Of a stretch of DNA of 64,000 nucleotides, positions 54,601 through 60,100 are shown one piece after another; position 1 is the stretch's first letter, and every line of letters begins with the position of its first letter. Position numbers and translations under genes: made by a program. A model generated the notes under the pieces. It worked only from the letters and a program-made list of their open reading frames with translations. It made no database searches and was not told where the DNA came from. This DNA is from Saccharothrix espanaensis DSM 44229 (GTDB lineage Bacteria; Actinomycetota; Actinomycetes; Mycobacteriales; Pseudonocardiaceae): assembly GCF_000328705.1 (NCBI RefSeq), contig NC_019673.1:5022001-5086000 (forward strand), written 5' to 3'.

Positions 54601-57089
54601 ACGCAGTCCCGCCCGGCGGCGAGGTTGCGCCAGAACTCGTCCACGTCCCGCGCCCCGGGGTACCGACCCGCCACCCCGATGACGGCAATAGCGTCCTCAT
54701 CCCCGGTAACAGCAACGTTTTCACGCACGGCGACCTGCGCGGCGACCAGCACGGGCTCGGCGACCGGCACGGGCGTCGGCTCGACGGGGGTGGGAGCCGG
54801 GCCGGTGGCGGCGGGCAGCAGGGTGCGGATCCGGTCGGGTTCGCCGTGCAGCACGACCAGCGAGCGGTGCGGGGCGGCCAGCACGCCGTGCAGGACGGCG
54901 AGCCCTTCCCGCGCGGGCAAGGGGATTCGGCCGGTCGTCTCCCTCGACCGCCGCACCACGTCGTCGGTGACGGCCATGCCGCCGTCGGCCCACAGCGGCC
55001 AGCCGATGACGACCGTCCGGCCGGCGCGTTCGACGTGCTCGGTGCACGCGTTGGCGTAGGCGTAGGCGGCCTGCCCGAGGTTGGCGATCGACGCCGAGGC
55101 GGACGAGAACACCGCGAGGAAGTCCAGCCCGTCCTGCGCGGTGGCCGCGTCGAGGTGGCGCAGCCCGTCGACCTTCGGCGCGGCCACGGCCGCCAGGTCC
55201 GCCGGGGTGCCCCGGAAGAACAACCCGTCACGGCGGATGCCGGCGCAGTGGAACACACCGTCGATGCGGCCGAACCGGGCGCGCACGGCGTCCACCGCCC
55301 GCCGCACCTGGTCGGCGTCGGTCACGTCGGCGGTCACCACGTGGACCTGGCCGCCGGCGCGTTCGAGGGCTTCGACCAGGCCAGGGTCGGGCGCGGTGCG
55401 CGACAGCAGGCCGATCCTGGCCCGGTGGCGGCGGGTGAGGTCTTCGGCGAGCAGCCGCGCCAGGCCGCCGGAACCGCCGGTGATCAGGTAGACGCCTTCG
55501 TCGCGCAGCGGACGTGCCGCGTGGTCGAGCGTGACCTCACGCCAGCGTCGCACGTGCCGCGTTCCCGCGCGGTAGCGCACTTCGGGCTCGACGTCGCAGG
55601 CGAGTTCCGCGCGCGCCGCCCGTGCGATGTCTTCGGGCCGGTCCACGTGCACGAACCGGCAGCGCAACCCCGGAACCTCGGCCGACACCGTGCGGGCCAG
55701 CGCGCCGGTGCCGGCCCGTTCGGGCGTCAACGGGGCGGCGGTCACCACGAGCAGGTCCCGCGGGCCGGCGTCGACCAGGGCGGACGCGGCCGACCACAGT
55801 GCGGCGGCCGGGTCGTCGGACACCACCACGACCGCGCCGGGAATCTCCGGCAGGTCGCGCAGTCCGGCCGCCGTCGCGACCGCCGAGCCCAGTCCGGGCA
55901 CCGGTGCGTCCGCGACCACCGCGACGTCGCCGTGGTGCGCACCCTCGCCCGCGACCGGAACCCATTCGTCCACAAAGGACAGAGTGCTGCCGTCGGAGGG
56001 CTTGATCACGTGGTTGGCGGACAGGTGGGCGGCGAGCGCGTCGATCGTGCTGTGCTCGAACAGCAGCGTCGGGTAGAGCTGCTCGCCGACCAGGTCCTCC
56101 AGCCGGCCGGTGAGCCCCAACAGCGCCACGGAGTCCAGCCCGAGGTCGTAGAAGCCGGTCCCGGTGGCGACCTGGTCGACGGGGCGGCCGAGCACGTCCG
56201 CGACGAGCGCGCGCAGCTGCCCGGCGAGGTCGCCCGCCGGGCGGGCCACCTCGTCCAGCAGCCGGTGCACCAACCCCGGCTCCCGGATCCGCTTGCAGGT
56301 CAGGCCGGTGAACGACGCGAGGAACCGGCCGTCCACGTCGTGCACGGTGTAGTCGGTGGTGACGACGTCGCCGGACGGGGCCAGCCGCTCCGGCGCGGCC
56401 ACGTGCACCAGGCAGGTCTCGGGCAGCGGCTCGGGCGCGCGCAGCTCGCGGACGAACATCGGCACGAACGGGTCGTCGGTGGGCATGGCGAGCTGCCCGA
56501 ACCCGGCCAGCGTGGTCGCGTCCAGCGAGGCCGGGTGCAGGTGGAACTCGTGCGCCGGGTCGCTCACCTCGCGGGTCAGCTCGGCCAGCAGCCGGCCGCC
56601 GCCCAGGTGCAGCGCCCCCCGGCACTTCATCGGCGCGCCGTGCTCGATGCCCTCCCGCACGGCCCGCCGGTAGAGCGTCGCGACGTCGTCGCGCCCGGTG
56701 GCGGTGGCCCGCACGGCGGCCGGGTCCAGCGGCGCGGGCAGCGGCTCGTCGGTCAGGCAGACCAGGCCGTGCGCGTTGTCGTGCCAGCCTGACACCGGCT
56801 CGCCGGCGCGCAACCAGCGGCTGCGCACGGTGAACGGCCGGCCGGCCGCGCCCTCGTCGCCGACGGTCAGCAAGATCTCGCGGTCGTAGCCCTCGGTCGT
56901 GACGATCGCCTCGGCCAGCACGGTGTCGCGCACGCACAGCCGGCTGCGGTCCCAGCCGGCCGCCACCGCGGCCCGGTAGACCAGGTCGAAGAACACCACC
57001 CCGGGCATGACGGACACGCCGTGCAGCCGGTGGTTCTCCATGACGAAATCGCCGTGGGTCAACACCATGCGGCATTCGAAGCCTGCCAT
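37005..57089 (-). CDS. Giant trans-AT PKS ending in DUF-SH-TE (LnmJ-like), 6694 aa
   Basis: Order of domains: DH-ACP-KR / KS-ECH-ACP / KS-DH-KR-MT-ACP / KS-DH-KR-ACP / KS-ACP-ACP-DUF-SH-TE. Details are in the five segment entries. No AT domain is present anywhere, so loading is in trans. The protein opens with a DH, while its partner KS ends the neighbouring PKS protein; this module is split between two genes. All four KS domains here keep Cys and both His motifs. I place the start at ATG 57089, which has AAGGAGG just upstream; an in-frame GTG at 57125, overlapping the upstream stop codon, would add 12 residues without a ribosome site. The C-terminus is the diagnostic leinamycin-family sulfur-incorporation tail. 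The stop overlaps the LnmK-type gene (ATGA). Confidence 0.95.
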   Translation of the reverse strand: MAGFECRMVLTHGDFVMENHRLHGVSVMPGVVFFDLVYRAAVAAGWDRSRLCVRDTVLAEAIVTTEGYDREILLTVGDEGAAGRPFTVRSRWLRAGEPVSGWHDNAHGLVCLTDEPLPAPLDPAAVRATATGRDDVATLYRRAVREGIEHGAPMKCRGALHLGGGRLLAELTREVSDPAHEFHLHPASLDATTLAGFGQLAMPTDDPFVPMFVRELRAPEPLPETCLVHVAAPERLAPSGDVVTTDYTVHDVDGRFLASFTGLTCKRIREPGLVHRLLDEVARPAGDLAGQLRALVADVLGRPVDQVATGTGFYDLGLDSVALLGLTGRLEDLVGEQLYPTLLFEHSTIDALAAHLSANHVIKPSDGSTLSFVDEWVPVAGEGAHHGDVAVVADAPVPGLGSAVATAAGLRDLPEIPGAVVVVSDDPAAALWSAASALVDAGPRDLLVVTAAPLTPERAGTGALARTVSAEVPGLRCRFVHVDRPEDIARAARAELACDVEPEVRYRAGTRHVRRWREVTLDHAARPLRDEGVYLITGGSGGLARLLAEDLTRRHRARIGLLSRTAPDPGLVEALERAGGQVHVVTADVTDADQVRRAVDAVRARFGRIDGVFHCAGIRRDGLFFRGTPADLAAVAAPKVDGLRHLDAATAQDGLDFLAVFSSASASIANLGQAAYAYANACTEHVERAGRTVVIGWPLWADGGMAVTDDVVRRSRETTGRIPLPAREGLAVLHGVLAAPHRSLVVLHGEPDRIRTLLPAATGPAPTPVEPTPVPVAEPVLVAAQVAVRENVAVTGDEDAIAVIGVAGRYPGARDVDEFWRNLAAGRDCVTEVPADRWDHDALFDPAKGVPGRTYGKWGGFLDGVDLFAPEFFGISRRDAERMDPQERLFLTTCLRTLENAGHPPESLAGEVVGVYAGVMWNHYQLVQGAEDGVAPHAMHCSIANRVSHTFDLTGPSLAVDTACSSSLTAVHLAVESIRRGECTMALAGGVNVTVHPQKYLQLAQGQWLSVDGRCRAFGRDGTGYVPGEGVGAVLLKRLDRALADGDHVHGVIRATALNHTGRTAGATVPSPGSQAALIRRALDTAGWDPSSVGYVEAHGTGTSLGDPIEVEGLRQAFAGTPLPAGSCAIGSVKSSVGHLEGAAGVAGLTKVLLQLRHRALAPSLHAEETNPHIDFAATPFRVQRALEPWQGPVLRAGVSAFGAGGTNAHVLVEEFVPEPPPTTAGPALVVLSARNAEELRAYATVLAGGLPSGSAVEAVAALLGVGASEVDGSASLGDLGLDVSDVVELVGAGALAGITGDVPVSALPVDGPIADIAYTTQVGRTAMPVRLAVVASGSAALRVALEKFGRGEESPDVVLDGSTAAGDPVALFRAGRLLDVARHWVGGGAVPWAECHRGEPRRRVPLPGYPLVEERCWIGAWAASKSPRLVAPVPEVPVVGVPVVELPVVELPDAEVAVEPTADDGPELEFRVLEHGIALVVMRSPMFTPGLLDGLKAVFGEIEQRDDVRAVVVTGSGTVFSMGGTPEALRTLAEGAGTFTDASFIYDGMLKCTRPVVVAASGHASGGGLAFACYGDVVVLSEESVYSANFAKYGFTPGMGATYVLEQRFGAALAKEMLLTGRSLTGGELLRRGVNVTVLPRAEVLPTALDLARSMADRPAAVIRVLKDELAGRVLRDLPEIIASEVRMHRQVLGEDSAAMVREHFAKVDGFRATGDHEPAVETPEVDGSGVDGSGVDESGVDESGVGSAIREILGALLYLEPDEIGASRSFSDLGLDSIGAVELVRDLNRRFGTELDSVAVYDHPTLPDLVGAVLTAAGEKAALRAQATAPLPVAPQPRVEPPVSADPPRRPAPSALTLTVPAVHATLPAERSGPPDLLISLTPREDSPPRASARTPAVPKPAVPTLAVAVPAVAVPDAVASGSGEAVPIAVIGMAGRFPDAPDLDAFWRNLVAGVSSIREVPRSRWDLSSLYDPDPSRTDTTRSRWAALLDDVDAFDAGLFRVSPLEAEAMDPQQRLFLEQAWAALEDAGHAGRPLRCGVFVGCAAGDYSRLLDAAGVGTTSEAFLGTASSILPARIAYLLDLTGPTMAIDTACSSSLTAVHLACESIRSGDCDTALAGGVAVMCTPRMQVWTSQTGMLSPAGRCLPFDESADGIVLGEGVGAVLLKRLDRALADGDHVHGVILASGVNGDGRTNGITAPSATSQAALLREVHARAGAAVSYVEAHGTGTHLGDPIEVKALRQVVAPDCALGSVKANIGHTTMSAGIAGVLKVLLSLRHRQLPPTPGVRDPIPGLPVVRELTPWSGEHLAAGVSSFGFSGTNCHVVVGEAPTRPDCDVRGPAVVPVSARTAEALRARLDRLAAHLKTSGVALHDVATTLALGRAHLTARVAFVADDIADLVRQLEHGTPRDISRDTSANHDLARRWAAGEDVDWEPVSRGRRVPLPAYPFARDRFWVGDVRVDPGDPVVADHVVDGVPTLPGALFLRLATGAAPSVAAVTWLKPVRVTGPVVLGLATAGRVELTSGDQVHAVADPRPAPAAEPPLDLAAVEARCPRHVPGDALYAAFDRVGLRYGPTFRVLSGVAVGDGEALATLHARAGDDVQVLDGAMQAIAALLTEEPRPLLPFAIDSAHVDRDLPAAARVHVTRRSAHRFDVVLTDLAGVVRARLDGVALRPAAERTGLLHVPAWRPAATPPVRPTGRVAVVHTAADAALAGALRPDLSVPLGELPEGRFDSVFVLARPDDPTSPAEDDRSVLHAFRLVRHLVETGAGRGPLALTFVVAGTQAVDGEPVHPHAAGLVGLANAIAAEYPEWSVTCVDVGEGDPAGYADAVRREHGEDRLVALRGDRRLVRVLEPAPEPIGSPLREGGVYVLLGGAGGIGVEVTRHLVQTRNARVAWLGRSVEDTRIGALAAEFGDNVRYFTADAGDARAVRGAVEEVRRVFGPVNGAFHSAITLRDRSLATMTEDDLLAVLRPKTAGLAAFAAALRDEPLDFLAVFSSAMAFVPAPGQGNYAAATAFEDSYALALHHAGVPVKLVNWGFWGTVGIVARADYIARFAALGIESIEPAEGVTALEHVLAGDHPQVAVLKGTPDGLALLGVRSPQTEPQPEDDLARSRAAFAALDGLARDLLRAADVPAGDTPLHRAVAAAATAPVAGLSAADVLALHPDLTPHVELLNRCTEGLPGVLDGRTPPTEVLFPGGSTDLVGAVYQGQRAADFYHRLMADELARAVGRTDAPRVLEIGAGTGAGTAFALPAAGGAHYDYTDVSTAFLRSGEEEFGARFPNAAFRVFDVEADPVAQGFTPGTYDVVLATNVLHATRDVVQVLRHARALLRPGGVLLVNEVTRTSDFLTATFGLLPGWWRFADAHRRLPHSPLLSPAGWRSALGEAGLSMRVLGMPGCADDEQEQCVLVATAGAPPSGAAVRDYVRRVFAEVLKFRPADLDDTLTFENFGVDSLVSQRIVRRFEADLGDLPATLLFEHLTIGHLAAHLATEHAAALAAVLTPAPATVAAPPATPVPAVTRVVTHETVAREAVARDDGKRDDGERIAVVGLAGRYPGARDLDEFWGNLVAGVASITEVPADRWDWREHFDPQKGKPQHTYGRWGGFLADVDRFDPAFFGILPKDAAAMDPQERLFLETSWLLLEGTGYLGAEKVRDTGVFVGTMYGSYGRIAAATGWPRGRFTDGHSAYWSIANRVSYALDLTGPSFAVDSACSSSLTAVHLACESIRRGECEMAIAGGVNLVLHPAHLIALSSMTMLARDGACKVFDERADGFVPGEGVGAVLLKPLAAALRDGDRIRAVIEGGAVNAGGKTAGYTVPNPAAQAELVVRALAAAGAEPGSVGYVEAHGTGTALGDPIEITGLAKALGDDGRCAVGSVKANIGHLEGAAGIAGLTKVVLQLEHGTIAPCAALDTVNPRIDLPAGFSLPTAATPWPAPRRAGVSSFGAGGANAHLVLSGHETPERPGVDDTGRHAVLLSARTPAELDALASAVADHVERHAPGLASLAWTTQVGRAELAHRLAVVVSDPAELPARLRAGDVRRGTAGDDFPGRDLVTADAVADLVTANDIDRLAELWTHGVAVDWRRTWPVRPDRVPLPPYPFTRQRLWLPEPDDRPWLTAHRVAGRRVLPGAAALEPVCAELGTSFTLHDVRWPEPLHVDSRPEPRADLADGTFTVTSGPITVAAGRHTAARPLTEVLDLTGLRARCATEVEPADLYAGLRAGGLDHGERMRVLREVRVGDGEVLVRIEADHRILVLDGAFQALAALPGPARTQLPVGFAALTCAGPLPTRTLVHAVETAAPTGERRFDLRIADEGGRVLLAVDGLRVVAVADDDPCTYLRPEWVPEALSANGSDSPAVIVLRPSVDAEGLVDEIGQSLHAVLRAASAALSQDPAGLLRIVVVCPDARPAYAAVAAALRTLALEHSGFSGLVVHGGEPHPDELRHVTGAPEARVDEVRYVDGVRQVRRMVGFRPAARPQPRSGGVYLVVGGTGAIGGHVAEHLRATRAPKAVVVAGRSVADVAVAQDVRRLVAEVKARYGRIDGVVHAAGVHDDARALSKSADQVDAVLAPKVRGVRNLVAALGDEPLEFFALFSSVAARTGNLGQVDYAYANAYLDEFAAATPGLVSVCWPLWADGGMAVDDQTRRLFARRWGSEPLGTADALRAFDRLVSGPDPVVAVVRPAAEPVGERPAVVAARPAPVDLDAGLRALAAGFLLVEPEEIEPDIALLDLGFDSISLTGLINEVNERFGLDLLPTVLYECPTLADFAEYLRGLDGFDASVPDDLPVTAVEPDVTAAGPDVTAVGPEAPVSAAGPEDDVIAVIGMAGVLPGSPDLDAFWQHLVAGDDLVRPVPEDRVDLRRDPAVASVSAGFLDDVRSFDARRFGISPREAALMDPQQRLFLHTAWQAVADAGYHPERLAGTETGLFVGVSACDYDDLLHAHGVPVEAHTASGLADCILANRVSYLLDLRGPSEAIDTACSSSLVAVHHAVRALRSGECDVALAGGVNVLLSPGLFVAFQSSGMLSEDGRCRTFDDAAAGYGRGEGCGVVVLKPLRAALADGDQVIAVIRGSAVNHAGRGPSLTAPNPEAQARVIARAYETAGVDPARVSYVEAHGTGTRLGDPIEVEGLKKAFAGVDARIGLGAVKTNIGHLEAAAGIAGLLKVLLALRHGELPPTLHQDKPNPYVRLDGTPFRVVAQRTPWTGDRVAGVSSFGFGGTNAHVVVESVTEPASPSAVGPWPLVLSADSAEALAEYRSRVARFLAHDRDLGRLCHTLATGREALGHRFAAVVADRAEAVAVLTGSAEPRLDDETSTWLGGADVDWSARWEARPRLISAPVPPFAATPFWFDQIVRPERKLVLRDPAALRPNGSAPALSPPVANGSAPAVVLPNLVDFEPEGPAPVVVPVVAAEPEKPFVDGQVARVIRESVAAVLGTAVDEIAADTAFSDLGLDSIFRMELARSLMAAFDVELTAAQLYEHDTVDALAALIEGAASQPPPLPAAPEPASVPEVVAAPEVVPGPSVAEIVEEALERPLDRGLSFADNGLTSFDMLRAVGALENRYGALPKTLLFDRPTMAELTEFLAGRAARAGQPSQRGDRSIESPAVVDGEPVIYLKRNLPGLGRLRDLVSDLDRRYAKEGGLAGRDIAPYAFLDTAREGYVNFSVRGDDLFAWSFVGAMDHFHDLVADWMAWARRTGLRPNFLSLAHLTEVAGEPVTATPFGAVQRLDDLSTFTTSGGRMSRLRYLLGRFERAGAVRTEEYRVGDDPATDGRIVALMDSWGDHKQMVNPYVGVVREEIRTGRLDPRHRMFLTSVDGELVNAIIVTRIPSEQGYLLDLEFYPDSMPAGGLEHAIVEIIATTAAEGCTSFSFGASFGVAISESPNADPEVSEAIEELHSVGVFGSGNFQFKNKFRTTNTPIYLCSPATGDRTSVTDVILMIANPELTATKPERATDTTPVELTATTRSRPAHASNGSTAAAPAATAPARPSPPAPVRTAPVATGGDVATEAGRAAVLAAHGHNALTVPTGLVPVDLVTDSWAERAEDFVAERARQLAKLPTPELTSHDWLPFTDVLPTRSGRSAEAMLCRGFPGPRGNVPHAQAFPTWLLSLTDVGFEPKAVGDGRRLDPDAIAAAIDDRTSFVVVETSTNAGGGQPIGLAELREVRRITRERGVPLVLDATRIVENGVFLAPDDPWSAVRDLLSLADTATFSLSKDFGVAAGGLIATNDPELAARLHEDVRRRGWDVDLTARNQIAAAVADRDWVGTAVRRRMAAVEALGAGLREAGIPLVEPVGGHCVLVDVAAMPAFAAQEHAVMSSLAWLYQGAGVRGAPHLAAGAGAVRLAVPVGFGPGDVAPVVDRIARLRTDSVPELVTGGLRTPGDAARAVYQPVARVPEDVRHALRDERKPGDDNEAVLREHCPAVRRSVVSVAGTEVEVFTAGAGEPVLLMHPFNIGAGVFAHQFAGLSRTNLVVSVHHPGVGATAAAPDITLSGLAALEREALRELGIDGPVHVVGASFGGLVALTYALDFPAGTATLSLLGSSYKIGNRVGEINRLAVVAAEDLDRTIEGGGSSRLKRERAAVEELLLRCESMSPQIGLRYLDVFAARPDLLSRLDEVSVPTLVMQGRHDTVIPLKTAHLLHGAIPGARYAEISDAGHFPYVTSPSRCNRVLAAFVAEHSVSEVRA
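42750..46445 (-). other. PKS segment 4: KS-DH-KR-ACP
   Basis: KS ~3550-3963 (DSACSSSL, HGTGT, NIGHLEGAAG); DH from ~4123 with HRVAGRRVLPG and VLDGAFQA; KR from ~4490 (GVYLVVGGTGAIGG, FSSVAARTGNLGQVDYAYANA); ACP Ser near 4741 in LDLGFDSISL. Predicted to give a double bond. Confidence 0.9.
46600..51310 (-). other. PKS segment 3: KS-DH-KR-MT-ACP
   Basis: KS ~1928-2331 (DTACSSSL, HGTGT, NIGHTTMSAG); DH from ~2472 with HVVDGVPTLPG and VLDGAMQA; KR from ~2870 (GVYVLLGGAGGIG, FSSAMAFVPAPGQGNYAAA); C-methyltransferase ~3156-3416 with LEIGAGTGAGT; ACP Ser near 3459 in ENFGVDSLV. Predicted to install an alpha-methyl and a double bond. The KS-DH-KR-MT-ACP module also occurs in the leinamycin line. Confidence 0.9.
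51650..54700 (-). other. PKS segment 2: KS-ECH-ACP
   Basis: KS ~797-1212 with DTACSSSL, EAHGTGT and VGHLEGAAG. After the post-KS linker, residues ~1461-1710 form an embedded enoyl-CoA hydratase-fold domain: VVVAASGHASGGGLAF, SVYSANFAKYGFTPGMGAT. This resembles PksI/CurF-type ECH2 decarboxylases more than ECH1 dehydratases. ACP Ser near 1777 in SDLGLDSIGAVELV. A module with KS, ECH and ACP only is consistent with a beta-branch introduced here or next to it. Confidence 0.85.
51848..51922 (-). repeat. 15-bp minisatellite inside the giant PKS linker
   Basis: Five 15-bp units (CCACCCCAGATTCGT and variants; first two identical, last two diverged) encode VD-G/E-SG repeats in the linker between the ECH domain and the following ACP. 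In-frame length variation here would only change linker length. Confidence 0.85.
54800..57089 (-). other. PKS segment 1: DH-ACP-KR
   Basis: Residues ~1-290: dehydratase hotdog pair, HRLHGVSVMPG (HxxxGxxxxP) and Asp in HPASLDATTL. ACP Ser near residue 318 in YDLGLDSVALL. KR from ~530: GVYLITGGSGGLA, FSSASASIANLGQAAYAYANA with Ser and Tyr. The DH-ACP-KR order, with ACP before KR, is typical of trans-AT lines and of leinamycin. It works with the KS ending the neighbouring protein (Cys at ~58.09 kb). Confidence 0.88.
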
Positions 57090-57117
57090 CGCGTCCTCCT
57101 TCCGGTCTGCGGGGTGG

Positions 57118-60100
57118 TCAGTCACGGGTCACGAGGTCGAACCGCATCAACGAGGCGACCAGCGGCGGCGCACCCCGTTCGTCAGCCGGCGGTACGGGCG
57201 CACCACCCGGGTCCGGCGCAGCCGGACTTCCCGACGCGGCAGGCGGTTGCGGTGCCGGCCCGGCGTCGAGCCACAGCCGCTTGCGGTGGAAGACCGGCCG
57301 GGCCAGCGGGGCGCGGACCGGCGTGTGCGGCGGGGCCGCGCTGGCGACCAGGTGGGCGTTCGTGCCACCGAGGCCGAACGAGCTGACCCCCGCGACCCGG
57401 TCCCGCCCGGCGGGCCAGTCGGTCGGCGCGGTGGTCGGGCGCAACGGCGAGCGGGCGAAGTCGAACCTCGGGTTCGGCGTCGCGCAGTGCAGGGTCGCCG
57501 GGATCCGGCCGTGTTCGAGCGCGAGCACGACCTTCACCAACCCGGCCATGCCCGCCGCGCTGAGCAGGTGGCCCAGGTTGGACTTCACGCTGCCGATCTC
57601 GATCGGGCCGGGCACCCCGCCGAACACCTCGTTGAGCGCGCGCAGCTCGATCGGGTCGCCGATCAACGTGCCGGTGCCGTGCGCCTCCAGCATGGCGACG
57701 TCGGCCGGCGCACGTCCGGCGGTGGCCAGGGCCTGCCGCACGACGTCGGCCTGCGCCACGGGGTTGGGCGTGGTGACGCCCATCGTGCGGCCGTCGTTGT
57801 TGACCGCCACCGACTCGATCACCGCGTGCACCCGGTCGCCGTCCGCGAGCGCCGCGGCCAGCGGCTTGAGCAGCAGCACCCCACAGCCCTCGGCGGGCAC
57901 GAACCCGTCCGCGCGCTGGTCGAACGTCCAGCACCGCCCGGTCGGCGACAACGCGCGGGCCGCGCTCAGGTCGAGGTACGACTCGTGGTCGAGCAGCACC
58001 TCCACCCCGGCGACGACCGCGAGCTCCGACTCGCCGGCGAGCAGGCTACGGCACGCGACCTGCACCGCCACCAGCGACGACGAACACGCGCTGTCCACGA
58101 CCAGGTTCGGCCCGCGGAAGTCGAACTGGTGCGCGACCCTGGCCGCGATGAAGTTCTGGTCGGAGCGCAGCACGTCGGCTCGCGCGGGCACCCTGCGCCC
58201 GTACTCGGACAGCCGCGCGCCCACGACCACTGCGACCCGTCGCCCCCGCACCTCCTCCACGGTGTGACCGGACTCGGCCAGGCACTCGGCCGTGCCCTCC
58301 AGCACCATCCGGATCGCCGGGTCGAGGCACCGGGCCTCGTCGTCGGCCATGCCGAAGTACCCGGGGTCGAACCACTCGATGTCGTCGACGAACCCGCCCC
58401 ACTTGCTGATCGAGCGGCCCAGGCCGGGTTCGGGCGACCACCAGCGGTCCACGTCCCACCGGGACGCGGGCACCTCGGTGACCGCCGACCGGCCGCCCGC
58501 CAGGTTGTCCCAGAACGTCGCGGGGTCGTTGGCACCGGGGAACCGGCACGCCAGCCCGACGACCGCCACCCGCCCGTCCACGGCCGGCACCACGGCCCGC
58601 GCGGGAGCCGTCACGACCGGAGCCACAACAGGCGCGACAGGCGCGACAGGCGCGATAGGCGCGATAGGCGCGATAGGCGCTGACGCGACAGGCACCGTCA
58701 CAACGGGGGCGTCGGTGGTGAGGTCCAGCCCGAGGTGGTCGGAGAGTCGTTCCAAGGTCGGGTGCAGCAACAGGGTGGCCGGGTCCAGTGGCCGGCCCAG
58801 CCGGTCTTCGATGCGCACCAGCAGCTCGCCGAGCAGCACCGAGTCCACCCCGAGGTCGCCGAACTCGGCGGACGGGTCGAGGTCGCGCTCGGGGATGCCG
58901 AGCGCCTCGGTGAACAACCCGACCAGCCACCGTCCGGCCACCGCGCCCTCCGCGACCGGTTCGGCCGCGACGGGCACCGGCACGACGGGTTCGGGCTGGT
59001 CCGGTGCCGGAGGCCGGGTGCCGGGGCGTGCGGTGATCAAGGAGTCGAGGTCCGGCGCGGCGCCCAACGGCGGGCACGGCAGTAGCACGTCGCCCACCGG
59101 CAGCGCCAGCACCCGGTCGACCACGCGCAGCCCGGCCGCGTCGTCCAAGGGCCCGATCCCGGCCGGCGCGCACGGGTTGGGCAGCGCGCTGGTCGAGCCG
59201 GTCTGCGCCCACTGCGGCCAGTCCACGGCCCGGAACTCGGTGCGCCCGGACCGGATCAGCCCGCGCACCAGGTCGTCCACGGCCATGTTCGCCGCCGCGT
59301 AGTCGCTCACGCCGGCCGCCAGCGACGGGACCGTGGAGCACACCGAGGAGAACACCAGGAAGAAGTCCAGCCGGTCGTGCTCGCACAACCGCGTCAGCGT
59401 CTCGAACCCGTCGAGCTTCGGCGCGAGCACCGCCCGCACGTCGGAGACGTCCTTGTGCACGAACGCCGGCGCGCCCCGCGTGGCCACACCCGCGCAGTGC
59501 ACGACCCCGCGCAACGGTCCGAGCTCCGACCGCACCCGGTCCAGGAACCCCTGCACCCCGGCGAACCCGCCACTGTGCCGGAGCACCCTGGCTCCCCTGG
59601 CGCGCAACGCATTCGCCACGTCGTCCGAGTCGCGCACGCCGATCAGGGCGACCGCCCGCGCACCGCGCTCGACCAGGTGCCCCGCGACCAGCGCACCCGT
59701 GCCCCGCGTGCCACCGGTCACCAGGTAGACGCCGGTCGGGTCGCACTCGGGTGACGACCAGGGCGCGGCCACCGCTTCCAGGCGCGGCCGGTGGCGGACA
59801 CCACCCCGGTAGCGGACTTCGCCGAACGGTTCGGCGCTCCCCCACTCGGCCAGGATCTCGTGGTGCGCTTCGGCGCGGTCGGTGTCCAGGACCGTGGCGT
59901 CGACCCGCGCGTACTCCGCGCCGAGCGAACGCACGAATCCTGCCGTGCGCACGTCGTCACTGGCGACGTGGATGATTCGCAGTGCGGCACGCGGGCGTTC
60001 GGACAGCAGCCCGCGCAGCACCGCGACCCTGGTCTCCCAACCGGGTCCGCCGGGCAACGAGACCAGTCCGCCCACGTCCGGCGTCCGCGCCAGTACGGCG

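Noticed and set aside
57090..57125. GTG at 57125 as the start of the giant PKS gene
   Set aside because: It overlaps the upstream stop but lacks a ribosome site. ATG 57089 has AAGGAGG at proper distance and begins the DH domain cleanly.
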